Shown: positions 14,959-25,773 of the stretch, piece by piece
Layout: each line of letters begins with the position of its first letter
How positions within the stretch are numbered: the stretch's first letter is position 1
Source: UBA4736 sp002404015
GTDB lineage: Bacteria; Chloroflexota; Dormibacteria; Dormibacterales; Dormibacteraceae
Direction of reading: 5' to 3'
Length of the DNA: 28,227 nucleotides
Assembly (NCBI GenBank): GCA_036747295.1
Contig: DAIOCN010000033.1
Coordinates: forward strand, 1 to 28,227
The notes under the pieces: generated by a model
What the model was told of the DNA's origin: nothing
The model's database searches: none
The model's input: the letters and a program-made list of their open reading frames with translations, nothing else
Program-made: the position numbers and the translations under genes

Positions 14959-16293
14959 GGTGGCTGGTGTTCGGGCTGGCGCTGCTGGCGCTGGCCTGCC
15001 TGTTCAGGCCGGTCGTGGAGGGCGACGCGGTGGGCTATTTCGCCTACGAGCACTCGCTGGTCTTCGACCACGACCTCAACTTCAGCGACGAGTACGCGGC
15101 GGCCAAGGCGGCCGGGGTCACCCTCTACCTCGACAACATCGATCCGCGGACGGCGACCGGCCTGCCCGTGAACTTCCAGCCGGTCGGGTCCGCGCTGATG
15201 GCGATGCCCTTCTACCTGGTGGCCGTGGCGCTCCACCCTTCGGGCGTGCCGCAATGGGCGGCGCCGTTCACGACCGCGATCGCCGCGGCCTCGCTGCTCT
15301 ACGGGCTGCTGGCCCTGGCGCTCAGCTACGCGCTGGCCCGGCGCTCGCTGGTGGCCACTCTGGCAACCCTCACCGCCACCCCGCTGCTCTACTACCTCAC
15401 AGCGGAGCCCGGCTACTCGCACACCTTCTCGGTGTTCGCGTCGGCCCTTTTCGCCGTGGTTTGGTGGCGCTCGCCCGACCGCAGCCCGGCGGGCTGGTTC
15501 CTGCTGGGCCTGCTCGGAGGCTTCATGGGTGCCGTGCGGATCCAGGACGGCGCGCTGGCCGTGATCGCGGTCCTCGACCTGCCGCGGGCCCGGCTCCGAG
15601 CGCTGGCCATGTTGCCGGGCCTGCTGTTGGGGTTCCTGCCCCAGCTGATCGCGGAGAAGGTGATCTTCGGGACCTGGACCCCCGGCCGCGGCCAGTTCTC
15701 GATCCTGGAGTGGTTTCCCGGCCACTATCTGCAGGTCCTCTTCTCCAGCCACAACGGCCTGTTCGCATGGACGCCGATCGCCCTGGTCGCGGTCGCCGGC
15801 TGGTTCCTGCTCGAGGATCGGCGGCTGCGGGCGGCCTGCCTGCTGGGCCTGGCGGTGGAAGTGGTCGTGGCGGGCACGCAGGGCGACTGGTGGGGTGGGC
15901 AGGCGTTCGGGATGCGCCGGCTGCTGGACCTGACCCCCTTCTTCGCGGTCGGCCTGGCGGCGGTGGCGAGGCGCCTGCGGCCGGCGCTGGCCTGGGCCGC
16001 CGCCGGCGCCTTGACGGCCTGGAACCTGCTGCTGATGGCCAACTACTCATACGTGATCCGGGTCGACCGCGACCCCGGTTACCTGGGCCTGCTGGCCGGC
16101 CAGCTGAAGGCGCTTCCGGACCTGCCGCGAGTGCTCCTGCAGGGAGACGTCGTGCGCGACCTGCTGCTGTTTCGGGCCGCCCACCGGCCATTCGATCCGC
16201 TGGCCGGGGTGCTGCTGCTGGCCATCGAGGCGGCCTGCCTGGCTGCCGCCCTGGCTGCCGCTGATAACCTAGCGAAACGACTGGGAGGAGAGC

Positions 16294-16301
<8 letters not shown>
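14955..16301 (+). CDS. GT39-like multi-pass membrane protein, paralog 2
   Basis: A 448-aa membrane protein paralogous to the preceding gene. Shared landmarks are VVEGDAVGYFAYEH, DHDLNFSDEY, TGLPVNFQPVGSAL, YSHTFSVFA, PAGWFLLGLLGG, DWWGGQAFGMRRLLDLTPFF and WNLLLMANYSYVIR. About ten hydrophobic segments alternate with short loops. The start is GTG at 14955, sharing bases with the TGA of paralog 1, so the two are translationally coupled. A longer open frame upstream of this GTG is only a shadow of paralog 1. The stop lies 8 bases inside the aldehyde dehydrogenase gene, whose ribosome binding site is within this coding region. It probably transfers a sugar in the cell envelope; donor and acceptor cannot be read from the sequence. 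Confidence 0.85.
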
Positions 16302-17784
<1,483 letters not shown>

Positions 17785-17787
17785 GCG

Positions 17788-18249
17788 CTAGACGACGATC
17801 TTGGTCAGGTCCGCTTCGGCGCCCTCGATCGTTAGGATGGCCATCGTTCGCTCGCGGCCTGGGCCGGCCAGGGTCGGTGTGGCGACGTTGATGAAGCGGG
17901 TGCCGTCCACCGTCTCATCGCGCCAGCGGTGCGTGTGGCCGTGGATCACGATGTCGCAGCCCTTGGCCCACTCGTCGCCCCGCTTGGGCGGCCGGTGGGT
18001 CATGCCGAGCTCCACGCCCTCGATGCGGCGCTTCACCTCCTCGGGGTAGTTGCGGTCGTCGGGAGCGTTGCCGTTGACGACTGTGAGCGGCTTGCCGAGG
18101 GCTCGCAGCCCATCCAGGACGGCGTACTCCTGCCAGTCGCCGACGTGCCAGATCTCGTCCACGTCCCCGAAGCGCTCGGCCACGATCGAGAGCAGGGCAT
18201 CCACCCGGTATCGTCCCTGGGTGTCGCCGATGACGCCGAGCCGCACCAC
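17788..18249 (-). CDS. YfcE/MJ0936-type metallophosphoesterase with D-x-Q first motif
   Basis: A 153-aa calcineurin-like phosphoesterase of the small YfcE type, probably cytoplasmic. Visible motifs are GDTQG near residue 8, HVGDW near 40, NGNAPD near 59, MTHRP near 84 and the di-His IHGHTHRW near 102. The first motif is normally D-x-H (GDTHG or SDTHG); here His is replaced by Gln (codon CAG). All other metal ligands (Asp, Asp, Asn, His, His-x-His) are present. Some phosphoesterase families use D-x-Q, so activity may remain with altered metal preference. The start is GTG at 18249, and a second GTG follows immediately. Its first 20 bases overlap the divergent UDG-family gene. The substrate is unknown. 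Confidence 0.85.
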   Translation of the reverse strand: MVRLGVIGDTQGRYRVDALLSIVAERFGDVDEIWHVGDWQEYAVLDGLRALGKPLTVVNGNAPDDRNYPEEVKRRIEGVELGMTHRPPKRGDEWAKGCDIVIHGHTHRWRDETVDGTRFINVATPTLAGPGRERTMAILTIEGAEADLTKIVV

Positions 18250-18847
18250 AGCGCTTCAGCTTAGTCAACTCCAGGTCGCCTGCCGGGCCTGCACGGTGTG
18301 CGCCGACGAGGGCATCATCCCCGAGGCCAATCCCACCTTCGAGGGCCGGCCCGAGGCGCGCTGGTTCCTGGTCGGCCAGGCGCCAGGGCCAGTCGAGCGG
18401 GAGATCCGGCGGCCGTTCATGGGTCGCGCAGGCAAGGAGCTCTGGCGCTGGATGGCCCGGGCCGGCTTCGAGTCGGAGGCCGAGTTCCGGGCGCAGACCT
18501 ATATCGCCTCCCTGATGCGCTGCTTCCCGGGCCGCAACGCGACCGGGACGGGCGACCGGCCGCCGTCGGCGCGGGGCGTGCGCAACTGTGCCCACTGGCT
18601 GGACGCCGAGTTGGCGTTGCTCCAGCCCCAGGTGCTGATCCCGGTGGGCAACCTCGCCATCAGCCGCTTCCTGGGCGCCGGCCCGCTCGAATCGCGCGTC
18701 GGCGCCCGCTTCGGCGAGCGGCCGGTGATCGTGCCACTGCCGCACCCATCCGGCCAGAACCGCTGGCTCAACTCGGCCGCGAACCGGGCCCGCCTGGAGC
18801 GGGCGCTGGACCTACTATCTGAGCTCAGATGCGCTACGGGGAGGTGA
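18230..18847 (+). CDS. Uracil-DNA glycosylase superfamily protein (Fe-S type)
   Basis: A 205-aa protein of the UDG superfamily, resembling families 4/5, which remove uracil or other damaged bases from DNA. VGQAPGPVE followed by RPFMGRAGKEL is motif 1. LPHPSGQNRWLN is the second catalytic motif. Cysteines in ACRACTVC near the N-terminus, MRCFPG in the middle and NCAHWL would bind a 4Fe-4S cluster. The C-terminal KRRIH insertion of UdgX is absent. The start is uncertain: ATG at 18230 keeps the cysteine motif and overlaps the start of the opposite phosphoesterase gene by 20 bases. The next candidate, GTG at 18296, falls inside the cysteine motif. It overlaps the next gene by 19 bases, so the two are probably co-translated. 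Confidence 0.85.
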   Translation: MTPSRTTALQLSQLQVACRACTVCADEGIIPEANPTFEGRPEARWFLVGQAPGPVEREIRRPFMGRAGKELWRWMARAGFESEAEFRAQTYIASLMRCFPGRNATGTGDRPPSARGVRNCAHWLDAELALLQPQVLIPVGNLAISRFLGAGPLESRVGARFGERPVIVPLPHPSGQNRWLNSAANRARLERALDLLSELRCATGR

Positions 18848-19776
18848 TCACCCGCTCCGTCCATATCTTCTGGAACCACCGGTACCTGTGGCTCCTGGGA
18901 GCGCTGGGCGGTGGCGAAGCGGTCGGCGGGGGCGGCGGGGGCGGCGGGGGTGGCAACTTCGGAAACTTCGGCTCGAATTCCAACAGCGCCCAGCCCGGTG
19001 AGTTCTTCCGGCAGGTCGGACTCTGGATCGTCGACCACCTCGCCCTGCTGATCGGGCTCGGGTTGGTCCTGTTCGTCATCTTCTGGGCGTACTTCCTGGT
19101 CTCGTGCATCGCGAGCGGCGCCCTGATCAGGGCGGCCGCCGAGCACGACGCCGAGCGCCCATTCGGGCTCGGGCCGGCCTGGCGGGCGGGCAGGCGCACG
19201 TTCTGGTCGATCCTGGGCGTGCGCCTCCTTTACCTGCTGTACGCGCTGCTGCTGGCGGCCGTGGCCGGCGTCCTCGTCTTCCTGGCCGTCCTTTCCGGCA
19301 TCAGCCACAACGGCGGCGGAGTGGCGGCCGTGATCGTCCTCGGCGTCATGTTCGCGCTGCTCCTGATCCCGGTCGGGATAGCGCTGGGGCTCGTCTACAT
19401 CCTGGCTCTGCGCGCGATCGTGCTGGAGCAGATGGGAGCGATCGCGGGCCTGCGCCGGGGCTGGCAGCTCGTGCGGCGGCGCCTGGGACGCGTCCTCCTC
19501 TCCTGGCTGATCCAGGTGGGGATCGCGTTCCTCCTGGCCATCGGTCTGGGGATCGTCCTGCTCATCCTCCTGGTGCCCGTGATCGGGATCGTGGTTACGG
19601 CCTACTCGGCCGGGGGAGTCGGCGCTGCGTTGGGCACGGGCATCGTGGTGTTCCCCGTCTACCTGGTGCTGGCCGTGGTGGCCGGCGGAGCGGTCGGCTC
19701 CTACGTGGGGATCTACTGGACGCTCGCCTTCCGGCGGCTCGACCTGGATCCCGTTCCCGTAGCCAGCCCGGCGTAG
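18829..19776 (+). CDS. Polytopic membrane protein with poly-glycine loop
   Basis: A 315-aa membrane protein with about six hydrophobic segments, similar in layout to the membrane domain found in glycerophosphodiester-phosphodiesterase-like and DUF4013-type proteins. I do not recognise a specific family with certainty. An amphipathic N-terminus (YGEVITRSVHIFWNHRYLW) is followed by a run of ten glycines and an Asn/Ser-rich loop (about residues 28-55), then long hydrophobic stretches and basic loops such as GLRRGWQLVRRRLGR. It starts at ATG 18829 inside the UDG-family gene and ends 2 bases before the rsmE start. No enzymatic motif is visible. A role in membrane organisation is only a guess. Confidence 0.8.
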   Translation: MRYGEVITRSVHIFWNHRYLWLLGALGGGEAVGGGGGGGGGGNFGNFGSNSNSAQPGEFFRQVGLWIVDHLALLIGLGLVLFVIFWAYFLVSCIASGALIRAAAEHDAERPFGLGPAWRAGRRTFWSILGVRLLYLLYALLLAAVAGVLVFLAVLSGISHNGGGVAAVIVLGVMFALLLIPVGIALGLVYILALRAIVLEQMGAIAGLRRGWQLVRRRLGRVLLSWLIQVGIAFLLAIGLGIVLLILLVPVIGIVVTAYSAGGVGAALGTGIVVFPVYLVLAVVAGGAVGSYVGIYWTLAFRRLDLDPVPVASPA

Positions 19777-19778
19777 GC

Positions 19779-20435
19779 TTGCCGTTCTTCTTCGGCGAGC
19801 GGCAGGGCGACCGCGTGGAGCTCACAGGCGCCGACGCCCGCCACCTGGCCCAGTCGCTGCGTGCGCGGCCGGGTGAGCTGATCTCCGTAGTGGACCCGCG
19901 CGGCCGGCTCCTGGGCGTGCGCCTTGACACCGTCTCCCCATCGCTCGTCGGCGGGAGGGTGGAGACGGACGTCGAGCACCGATCCGAGCCTCAGCGCGCC
20001 GTGATAATGGCGGCGGCCATGCTGCCGGCCCAGTCGCTGGAGCTGGTCCTCTCGCGCTGCACCGAGGCGGGCGCCGCCGGCTTCCTCCTCGTCCAGGCTG
20101 AGCGCAGCGTGGCACGGGGCGCCAAGCCGGAGCGCTGGGCGACGATCTGCCGGGAGGCCGCGATGCTGGCCGGCCGGCTTCGGGTTCCCGAGGTGGGGGG
20201 ACCGCTGCCGTTCCCCGACGCCTGGACGGCGGCCGCCTCGCCCTGCCTGCTGGACCGCGAGGCGAGCGTGGCACTTCCAGCCGGCGGCGACGAGCTGACC
20301 CTCTTCGTGGGCCCCGAGGGCGGCTGGTCCGATGCCGAGCGCCGGTTGGCGGGCGAGCGCCGCTTCACCCTGGGGCCCCGCACCCTGCGCGCGGACACCG
20401 CCGCGCTGGTAGCCCTGGCCCTCGCCCTGGGGTAG
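19779..20435 (+). CDS. rsmE: 16S rRNA (uracil-1498-N3)-methyltransferase RsmE
   Basis: RsmE methylates N3 of U1498 in 16S rRNA using S-adenosylmethionine. The protein is 218 aa, slightly short for the family (about 240). The N-terminal PUA-like part starts FFFGERQGDRVELTGADARHLAQSLRAR. The SPOUT methyltransferase part contains LVLSRCTEAG, RWATICREAA, FVGPEGGWSDAER and the knot motif LGPRTLRADTAALVAL. The start is TTG at 19779, 2 bases after the stop of the membrane-protein gene, so translation is coupled; no other good start lies nearby. A much longer open frame upstream is antisense or out-of-frame reading of the membrane-protein gene and is rejected. Confidence 0.93.
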   Translation: MPFFFGERQGDRVELTGADARHLAQSLRARPGELISVVDPRGRLLGVRLDTVSPSLVGGRVETDVEHRSEPQRAVIMAAAMLPAQSLELVLSRCTEAGAAGFLLVQAERSVARGAKPERWATICREAAMLAGRLRVPEVGGPLPFPDAWTAAASPCLLDREASVALPAGGDELTLFVGPEGGWSDAERRLAGERRFTLGPRTLRADTAALVALALALG

Positions 20436-20445
20436 GGTCAGCGTT

Positions 20446-21552
20446 GTGAACACGGCCGAGCTGAGAGGCCTGGCTCAACTCGCCTGCCAGGCGGTGGCGG
20501 GCACCGCGGACCGCGTCGAGGAGATGCACCTGGCGATCGCTCAACGGTCGTTTCGCGCCAGCGGGCCCTTCGGGCGGCCGGCCCACCTTCTGCACAACGC
20601 GGTCGCCAGGACCGCCTACGCCGGGGTGCGCCTCGCCGGCCGGCTGGGTGGGAGCGCCGCGGCCCGGCTGCCGCTGCAGATGGCCGGGCCCTCGTTGGCC
20701 GATTCGCGCCGGGGCAGGTTCGCGCTGGGCGCCCTGAACGGAGCGCTGGGTGACCGCCTGGAACGCGAGGGCAGCGGCCTCCGCATCCAGATGACGCTCA
20801 CCCCCACCGGTGCCGCCGCGCCGCGGATCGCGGTATTCCTGCATGGCCTCATGGAGACCGAGGACTCCTGGGGGAACGGTTCGGGCACGTACGCCTCGCG
20901 GCTGCAGCGGGACCTGGGCCATACCCCGGTCCAGGTTCGCTACAACACGGGCCTCCCGGTCTCAGAGAACGGGCGCCTGCTCTGCTCGTTGCTTCAGGAG
21001 CTGGTCGCCGGCTGGCCTGTGCCGGTCGAGGAGGTCGTCCTGGTGGGCCACTCGATGGGAGGCCTGGTGGCGCACAGCGCCTGCCACCATGCCGCGCTGC
21101 AAGGGGCGCGCTGGCTGGAGCCTCTACACCACGTGGTCTGCCTGGGCTGCCCGCACCTGGGGGCTCCGTTGGAGAAGGCCGCCCACGCGACCGCCTACGT
21201 GCTGCACCTGGTGCCCGAGACCAGGGCGCTGGCCCGGATCGTGGACGGGCGCAGCGCCGGCATCCGCGACCTGCGCCTGGGCTACGCGTCCGCCGCGGAG
21301 CCCGCGGGCCGGGCGGCCCACCGGTTCGTGGCGGCCACGCTGGGCCGGGAGCCGGACAGCCTTGTCAGCCGGCTGCTGGGAGACATATTCGTCCGGCTTC
21401 CGAGCGCTTCGGCGATCCCCGAAGGCCGGCACCTGGGCGGCTTGAACCACTTCGACCTGCTGAACCACCCGGCGGTCTATGAGCAGATCCGGGAGTGGCT
21501 GCGACCGGCGGGGGGCGGGAAGCGCCCCCAGCAGCCCGCATTGTCCGGGTAA
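20446..21552 (+). CDS. Alpha/beta hydrolase, PGAP1/lipase-like
   Basis: A 368-aa hydrolase with an N-terminal helical region (residues 1-110, no signal peptide) and a catalytic domain. VFLHGLMETEDSW near 130-142 gives the oxyanion loop, VLVGHSMGGLV near 199-208 carries the nucleophile S203, and a His in LGGLNHFDLLNHP near the C-terminus completes a Ser-Asp-His site. Order and spacing suit lipases and PGAP1-like esterases. The start is GTG, 10 bases after rsmE, in the same operon. The last residues (PQQPALSG) and the TAA stop are encoded by the first of two palindromic repeats (21538-21555), so the natural C-terminus may have been changed by that element. The substrate is unknown. Confidence 0.85.
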   Translation: MNTAELRGLAQLACQAVAGTADRVEEMHLAIAQRSFRASGPFGRPAHLLHNAVARTAYAGVRLAGRLGGSAAARLPLQMAGPSLADSRRGRFALGALNGALGDRLEREGSGLRIQMTLTPTGAAAPRIAVFLHGLMETEDSWGNGSGTYASRLQRDLGHTPVQVRYNTGLPVSENGRLLCSLLQELVAGWPVPVEEVVLVGHSMGGLVAHSACHHAALQGARWLEPLHHVVCLGCPHLGAPLEKAAHATAYVLHLVPETRALARIVDGRSAGIRDLRLGYASAAEPAGRAAHRFVAATLGREPDSLVSRLLGDIFVRLPSASAIPEGRHLGGLNHFDLLNHPAVYEQIREWLRPAGGGKRPQQPALSG

Positions 21553-21605
21553 CGCGGCTCAGCGAAGGCCGCGCAAGGCGCATTACCCGGGTAATGCGGC
21601 ATCGC
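21538..21605. repeat. Two direct copies of a palindromic repeat
   Basis: Copy 1 (21538-21555, gcattgtccgggtaacgc) and copy 2 (21580-21597, gcattacccgggtaatgc) start 42 bases apart and differ at three positions. Copy 2 is a perfect 18-base palindrome. The similarity extends about 8 bases to the right in both (gcggc...gcga). Copy 1 lies over the hydrolase stop codon; copy 2 ends 22 bases before the nitronate monooxygenase ATG, where a repressor site would be expected. They are either paired operators or a REP-like element. Confidence 0.7.
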
Positions 21606-21619
21606 GACAGAATCTGAGC

Positions 21620-23101
21620 ATGAATACTCGCTTCACTGAGCTGGTCGGTTGTGAGCTGCCCCTACAACTCGCAACCCTGGGCGGTGTCGGCACCGCCGAG
21701 CTGGCGGTCGCGGTCGCGCGAGAGGGTGGGCTGGGCATGATGCCGGCAGGGACGGAGCCACCGGCGGCACCGCCCGCTTCAGGTGCGCTCGGCATCGGCT
21801 TTCTGATGCCATTCGGCCCGAGCAGCGACGAGGTCGCCCAGGCCGCAAGGGGTGTGCGCGTGGTCGAGTTCTTCTACGGCGATCCGCGCGCGGAACTGAT
21901 CGCGGCGGTCCATGGTGGCGGCGCCTTGGGAGCGTGGCAGGTCGGATCAGTGGAGGAGGCCGTCGCCGCGGAGGCTGCGGGCTGTGACTTCGTCGTGGCC
22001 CAGGGTCGGGAGGCCGGCGGCCATGTGCGCGGAACGATGCCGCTCCTCGAGCTGCTTCGCGCGGTGCTGCAGGCGGTGAAGGTGCCCGTTGTCGCCGCCG
22101 GGGGCATCGGCACTGCGCAGGACGTCAGGAAAGTGCTCGCGCTGGGCGCTGACGCGGTGCGCGTCGGTACCCGCTTCGTCGCCTGTGAGGAGTCGGGCGC
22201 TCACCCGGATTATGTGAGCGCTCTGATCGCCGCCCGAGGGCCTGGGGACACGGTGCTGACCACCCATTTCGATGACGGCTGGCCCGACGCGCCGCACCGG
22301 GTGTTACGAGTCGCCCTCGAGAAGGCTGAGGCTTCCGGCAACCGGGAGGTGCCACCGCCGAACCGATCGCGATCTGGCGAGGTCGGGGACACCGCCATGT
22401 ACGCCGGCGAGGGTGTCGGGGCGATAACCGTTCGCACGTCGGCGGCTGAGGTGGTGCGCGAGCTCAGGGCGCTCGGCCTCCTGGCGGCGGTGGAGCAGGT
22501 GGTGCCAGTTGATGAGCCCCGCGACGCTCAGCCCGGCGAAGATTGCGTAGAGGACCGCGGTCAGGGGCAGGCCCTTGTAGATGTAGAGGCCGATGGAGAC
22601 CAGGTTCACGAAGATCCAGAGGTGCCAGCTCTCGAAGATCTTGCGGGCTGTCAGCAACAATGCGACCAGGCTCAGCACCGTCGTGAAGGCGTCGAGGAAG
22701 GGGGCCGAGTCGGCGATCGAGGACAGGAAGGTGGTCCAGCCCGCTGTGGCGATGACGGCGAGGCCGGCCAGAAGGAGGGCCATCCGGGGGGTCAGGCGCG
22801 CGATGTGCAGCTCGCCGTGGTTCTCGCCTCCGCGCAGCCACCAGAACCAGCCGAGCAGGTAGAGGGCGACGTAGAGGACGTTCAGGGAAGCGTCCGAGAA
22901 GAGCCTCGCATGGAGGAAGACGACGACGTAGAGGGCACTGCTGATCAGCTGGATCGGCCAGTTCCACACGTTCTCGCGGACCTGCAGCCAGACGCCCCAG
23001 GCGCCCCGGATGAAGCCGAAGGCCTCGAGCCAGTCGAAGGGGAGGAGCCGGGTTGCCGACCCGACTCCGAGGGCGATCGACAGGATCGCCGGGATGCCTA
23101 G
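21620..23101 (+). CDS. Nitronate monooxygenase-like FMN protein with read-through tail
   Basis: Residues 1 to about 285 form an FMN-binding TIM-barrel protein of the nitronate monooxygenase (2-nitropropane dioxygenase) family, which oxidises alkyl nitronates. Visible are AQGREAGGH (127-135, with the active-site His), VVAAGGIGT (157-165, phosphate loop), RVGTRF (181-186) and AMYAGEGVGAI (259-269). A normal protein would end near ELRAL (about residue 285, position 22474). No stop codon is there; the frame runs on to 23101 and adds about 209 residues of low-complexity sequence that is the antisense of pnuC. The tail is unlikely to be functional. The ATG at 21620 was chosen because it begins the family similarity; an open extension upstream crosses the palindromic repeats. 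Codon choice looks less G/C-biased than its neighbours, suggesting transfer. Confidence 0.75.
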   Translation: MNTRFTELVGCELPLQLATLGGVGTAELAVAVAREGGLGMMPAGTEPPAAPPASGALGIGFLMPFGPSSDEVAQAARGVRVVEFFYGDPRAELIAAVHGGGALGAWQVGSVEEAVAAEAAGCDFVVAQGREAGGHVRGTMPLLELLRAVLQAVKVPVVAAGGIGTAQDVRKVLALGADAVRVGTRFVACEESGAHPDYVSALIAARGPGDTVLTTHFDDGWPDAPHRVLRVALEKAEASGNREVPPPNRSRSGEVGDTAMYAGEGVGAITVRTSAAEVVRELRALGLLAAVEQVVPVDEPRDAQPGEDCVEDRGQGQALVDVEADGDQVHEDPEVPALEDLAGCQQQCDQAQHRREGVEEGGRVGDRGQEGGPARCGDDGEAGQKEGHPGGQARDVQLAVVLASAQPPEPAEQVEGDVEDVQGSVREEPRMEEDDDVEGTADQLDRPVPHVLADLQPDAPGAPDEAEGLEPVEGEEPGCRPDSEGDRQDRRDA

Positions 23102-23137
23102 GCGACCGCCAGTGTCCGGGGAGAGCGCGCTTCTCAA
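22304..23137 (-). CDS. pnuC: PnuC-family vitamin transporter (probable nicotinamide riboside)
   Basis: A membrane transporter of the PnuC family, which takes up nicotinamide riboside or, in relatives such as PnuT, thiamin. Family signs are NVWNWP at 56-61, the middle cluster YLLGWFWW, and FESWHLWIFVNLVSIGLYIYKGLPLTAVLYAIF at about 168-200. About seven hydrophobic segments are visible. The core ends near INWHHLLHRRQEAERP (about 209-224). The remaining 53 residues are polar, lack family similarity and are the antisense of the nitronate monooxygenase gene; no stop codon occurs at the natural end. The start is TTG at 23137, 33 bases after livF, and no ATG or GTG is available nearby. It is probably transcribed with the liv operon. 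The substrate is inferred. Confidence 0.82.
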   Translation of the reverse strand: MRSALSPDTGGRLGIPAILSIALGVGSATRLLPFDWLEAFGFIRGAWGVWLQVRENVWNWPIQLISSALYVVVFLHARLFSDASLNVLYVALYLLGWFWWLRGGENHGELHIARLTPRMALLLAGLAVIATAGWTTFLSSIADSAPFLDAFTTVLSLVALLLTARKIFESWHLWIFVNLVSIGLYIYKGLPLTAVLYAIFAGLSVAGLINWHHLLHRRQEAERPELAHHLSRRRANGYRPDTLAGVHGGVPDLARSRSVRRWHLPVAGSLSLLEGDS

Positions 23138-23170
23138 TGGTGCCTGGAGTTCTAGTTGGGAGGGAGTCGG

Positions 23171-23855
23171 CTACACCCCGAGGATTCGGTGCAGGATCTC
23201 GCTGCCTTTGGCTTTGTCGGCGGCCAGCTGCTCCACGATCTTGCCCTTCTCCATGAAGGCGGCCTGGTCGGCCACCCGCAGCGCCACCTGGTGGTTCTGC
23301 TCCGCCAGCAGGATCGCCACCCCGGTCTTCTTCAGGTCCCTGAGCAGCTGGCCGATCGCCTGCACCACGACCGGGGCCAGGCCCTCGGTCGGTTCGTCCA
23401 GGAGCAGGACCTGGGGGTTGCTCATCAGGGCCCTGCCGACCGCCAGCATCTGGCGCTCGCCGCCTGACAGCCCGGCCGCCATGTTGGCGCTCAGCAGCTC
23501 CAGCTTGGGGAACATCTCGTACACGCGCTGCCGGGTCCAGTCGCCCCGGCCGTTGCGGTGGGCGGCGATGTCCAGGTTCTCGGCGACCGTCAGGTTGGGG
23601 AAGCAGCGAGCGCCCGAGGGCACGTAGGCGATGCCCGCCTTGGCACGCCGGTAGGCCGGCCGGCGGCCGAGCTCGCGACCACCCACCGAGACTCCACCGG
23701 TGGCGCCGGGCAGCAGGCCGATGATGCCCATGAGCGTCGTGGTCTTACCGGCCCCGTTGCGGCCCAGCAGGGCCAGCAGCTGGCCGTCCTCCACCTTGAG
23801 GTCCAGGTCAAAGACCACGTGGCTCTTGCCGTAGCGGACATTTAGCCCGCTGACC

Positions 23856-23863
<8 letters not shown>
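23171..23863 (-). CDS. livF: HAAT-family ABC transporter ATPase LivF
   Basis: The second ATPase of a branched-chain amino acid (HAAT) ABC importer, 230 aa, bound to the cytoplasmic face of the permeases. Walker A is GRNGAGKTT at 34-42, the signature LSGGERQML at 132-140 and Walker B LLLDEPTEGL at 153-162, followed by the switch region LLAEQN (the H-loop His is replaced by Gln-Asn, as usual in LivF). PNLTVAENLDIAA is a typical LivF stretch. The start is GTG at 23863, overlapping the livMG stop by 8 bases. The product pairs with the LivG half of the preceding gene. Confidence 0.95.
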
Positions 23864-25735
<1,872 letters not shown>

Positions 25736-25736
<1 letters not shown>

Positions 25737-25750
25737 TGGGGTCACCCCAA
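25736..25750 (-). promoter_or_regulatory. Palindrome covering the livMG ribosome binding site
   Basis: The 15-base palindrome ttggggtcaccccaa contains, on the minus strand, the ribosome binding site GGGGTGA and ends at the first base of the ATG. Folded as a hairpin (six pairs, loop TGA), it would hide the site. Ribosomes finishing livH, 37 bases upstream, could help open it. Confidence 0.4.
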
Positions 25751-25773
25751 AATCGCGAGATATTGTGGGGTTC

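Noticed and set aside
21575..21605. Possible second TPP riboswitch (CCGGGTAATGCGGC resembles the aptamer core)
   Set aside because: There is no CUGAGA and no ACCUGAU nearby, and the sequence is explained by an 18-base palindrome.
22480..23101. C-terminal 209 residues of the monooxygenase frame as a real acidic domain
   Set aside because: They are the exact antisense of the well-supported pnuC gene and have a low-complexity Glu/Asp/Gly composition typical of such shadow frames.
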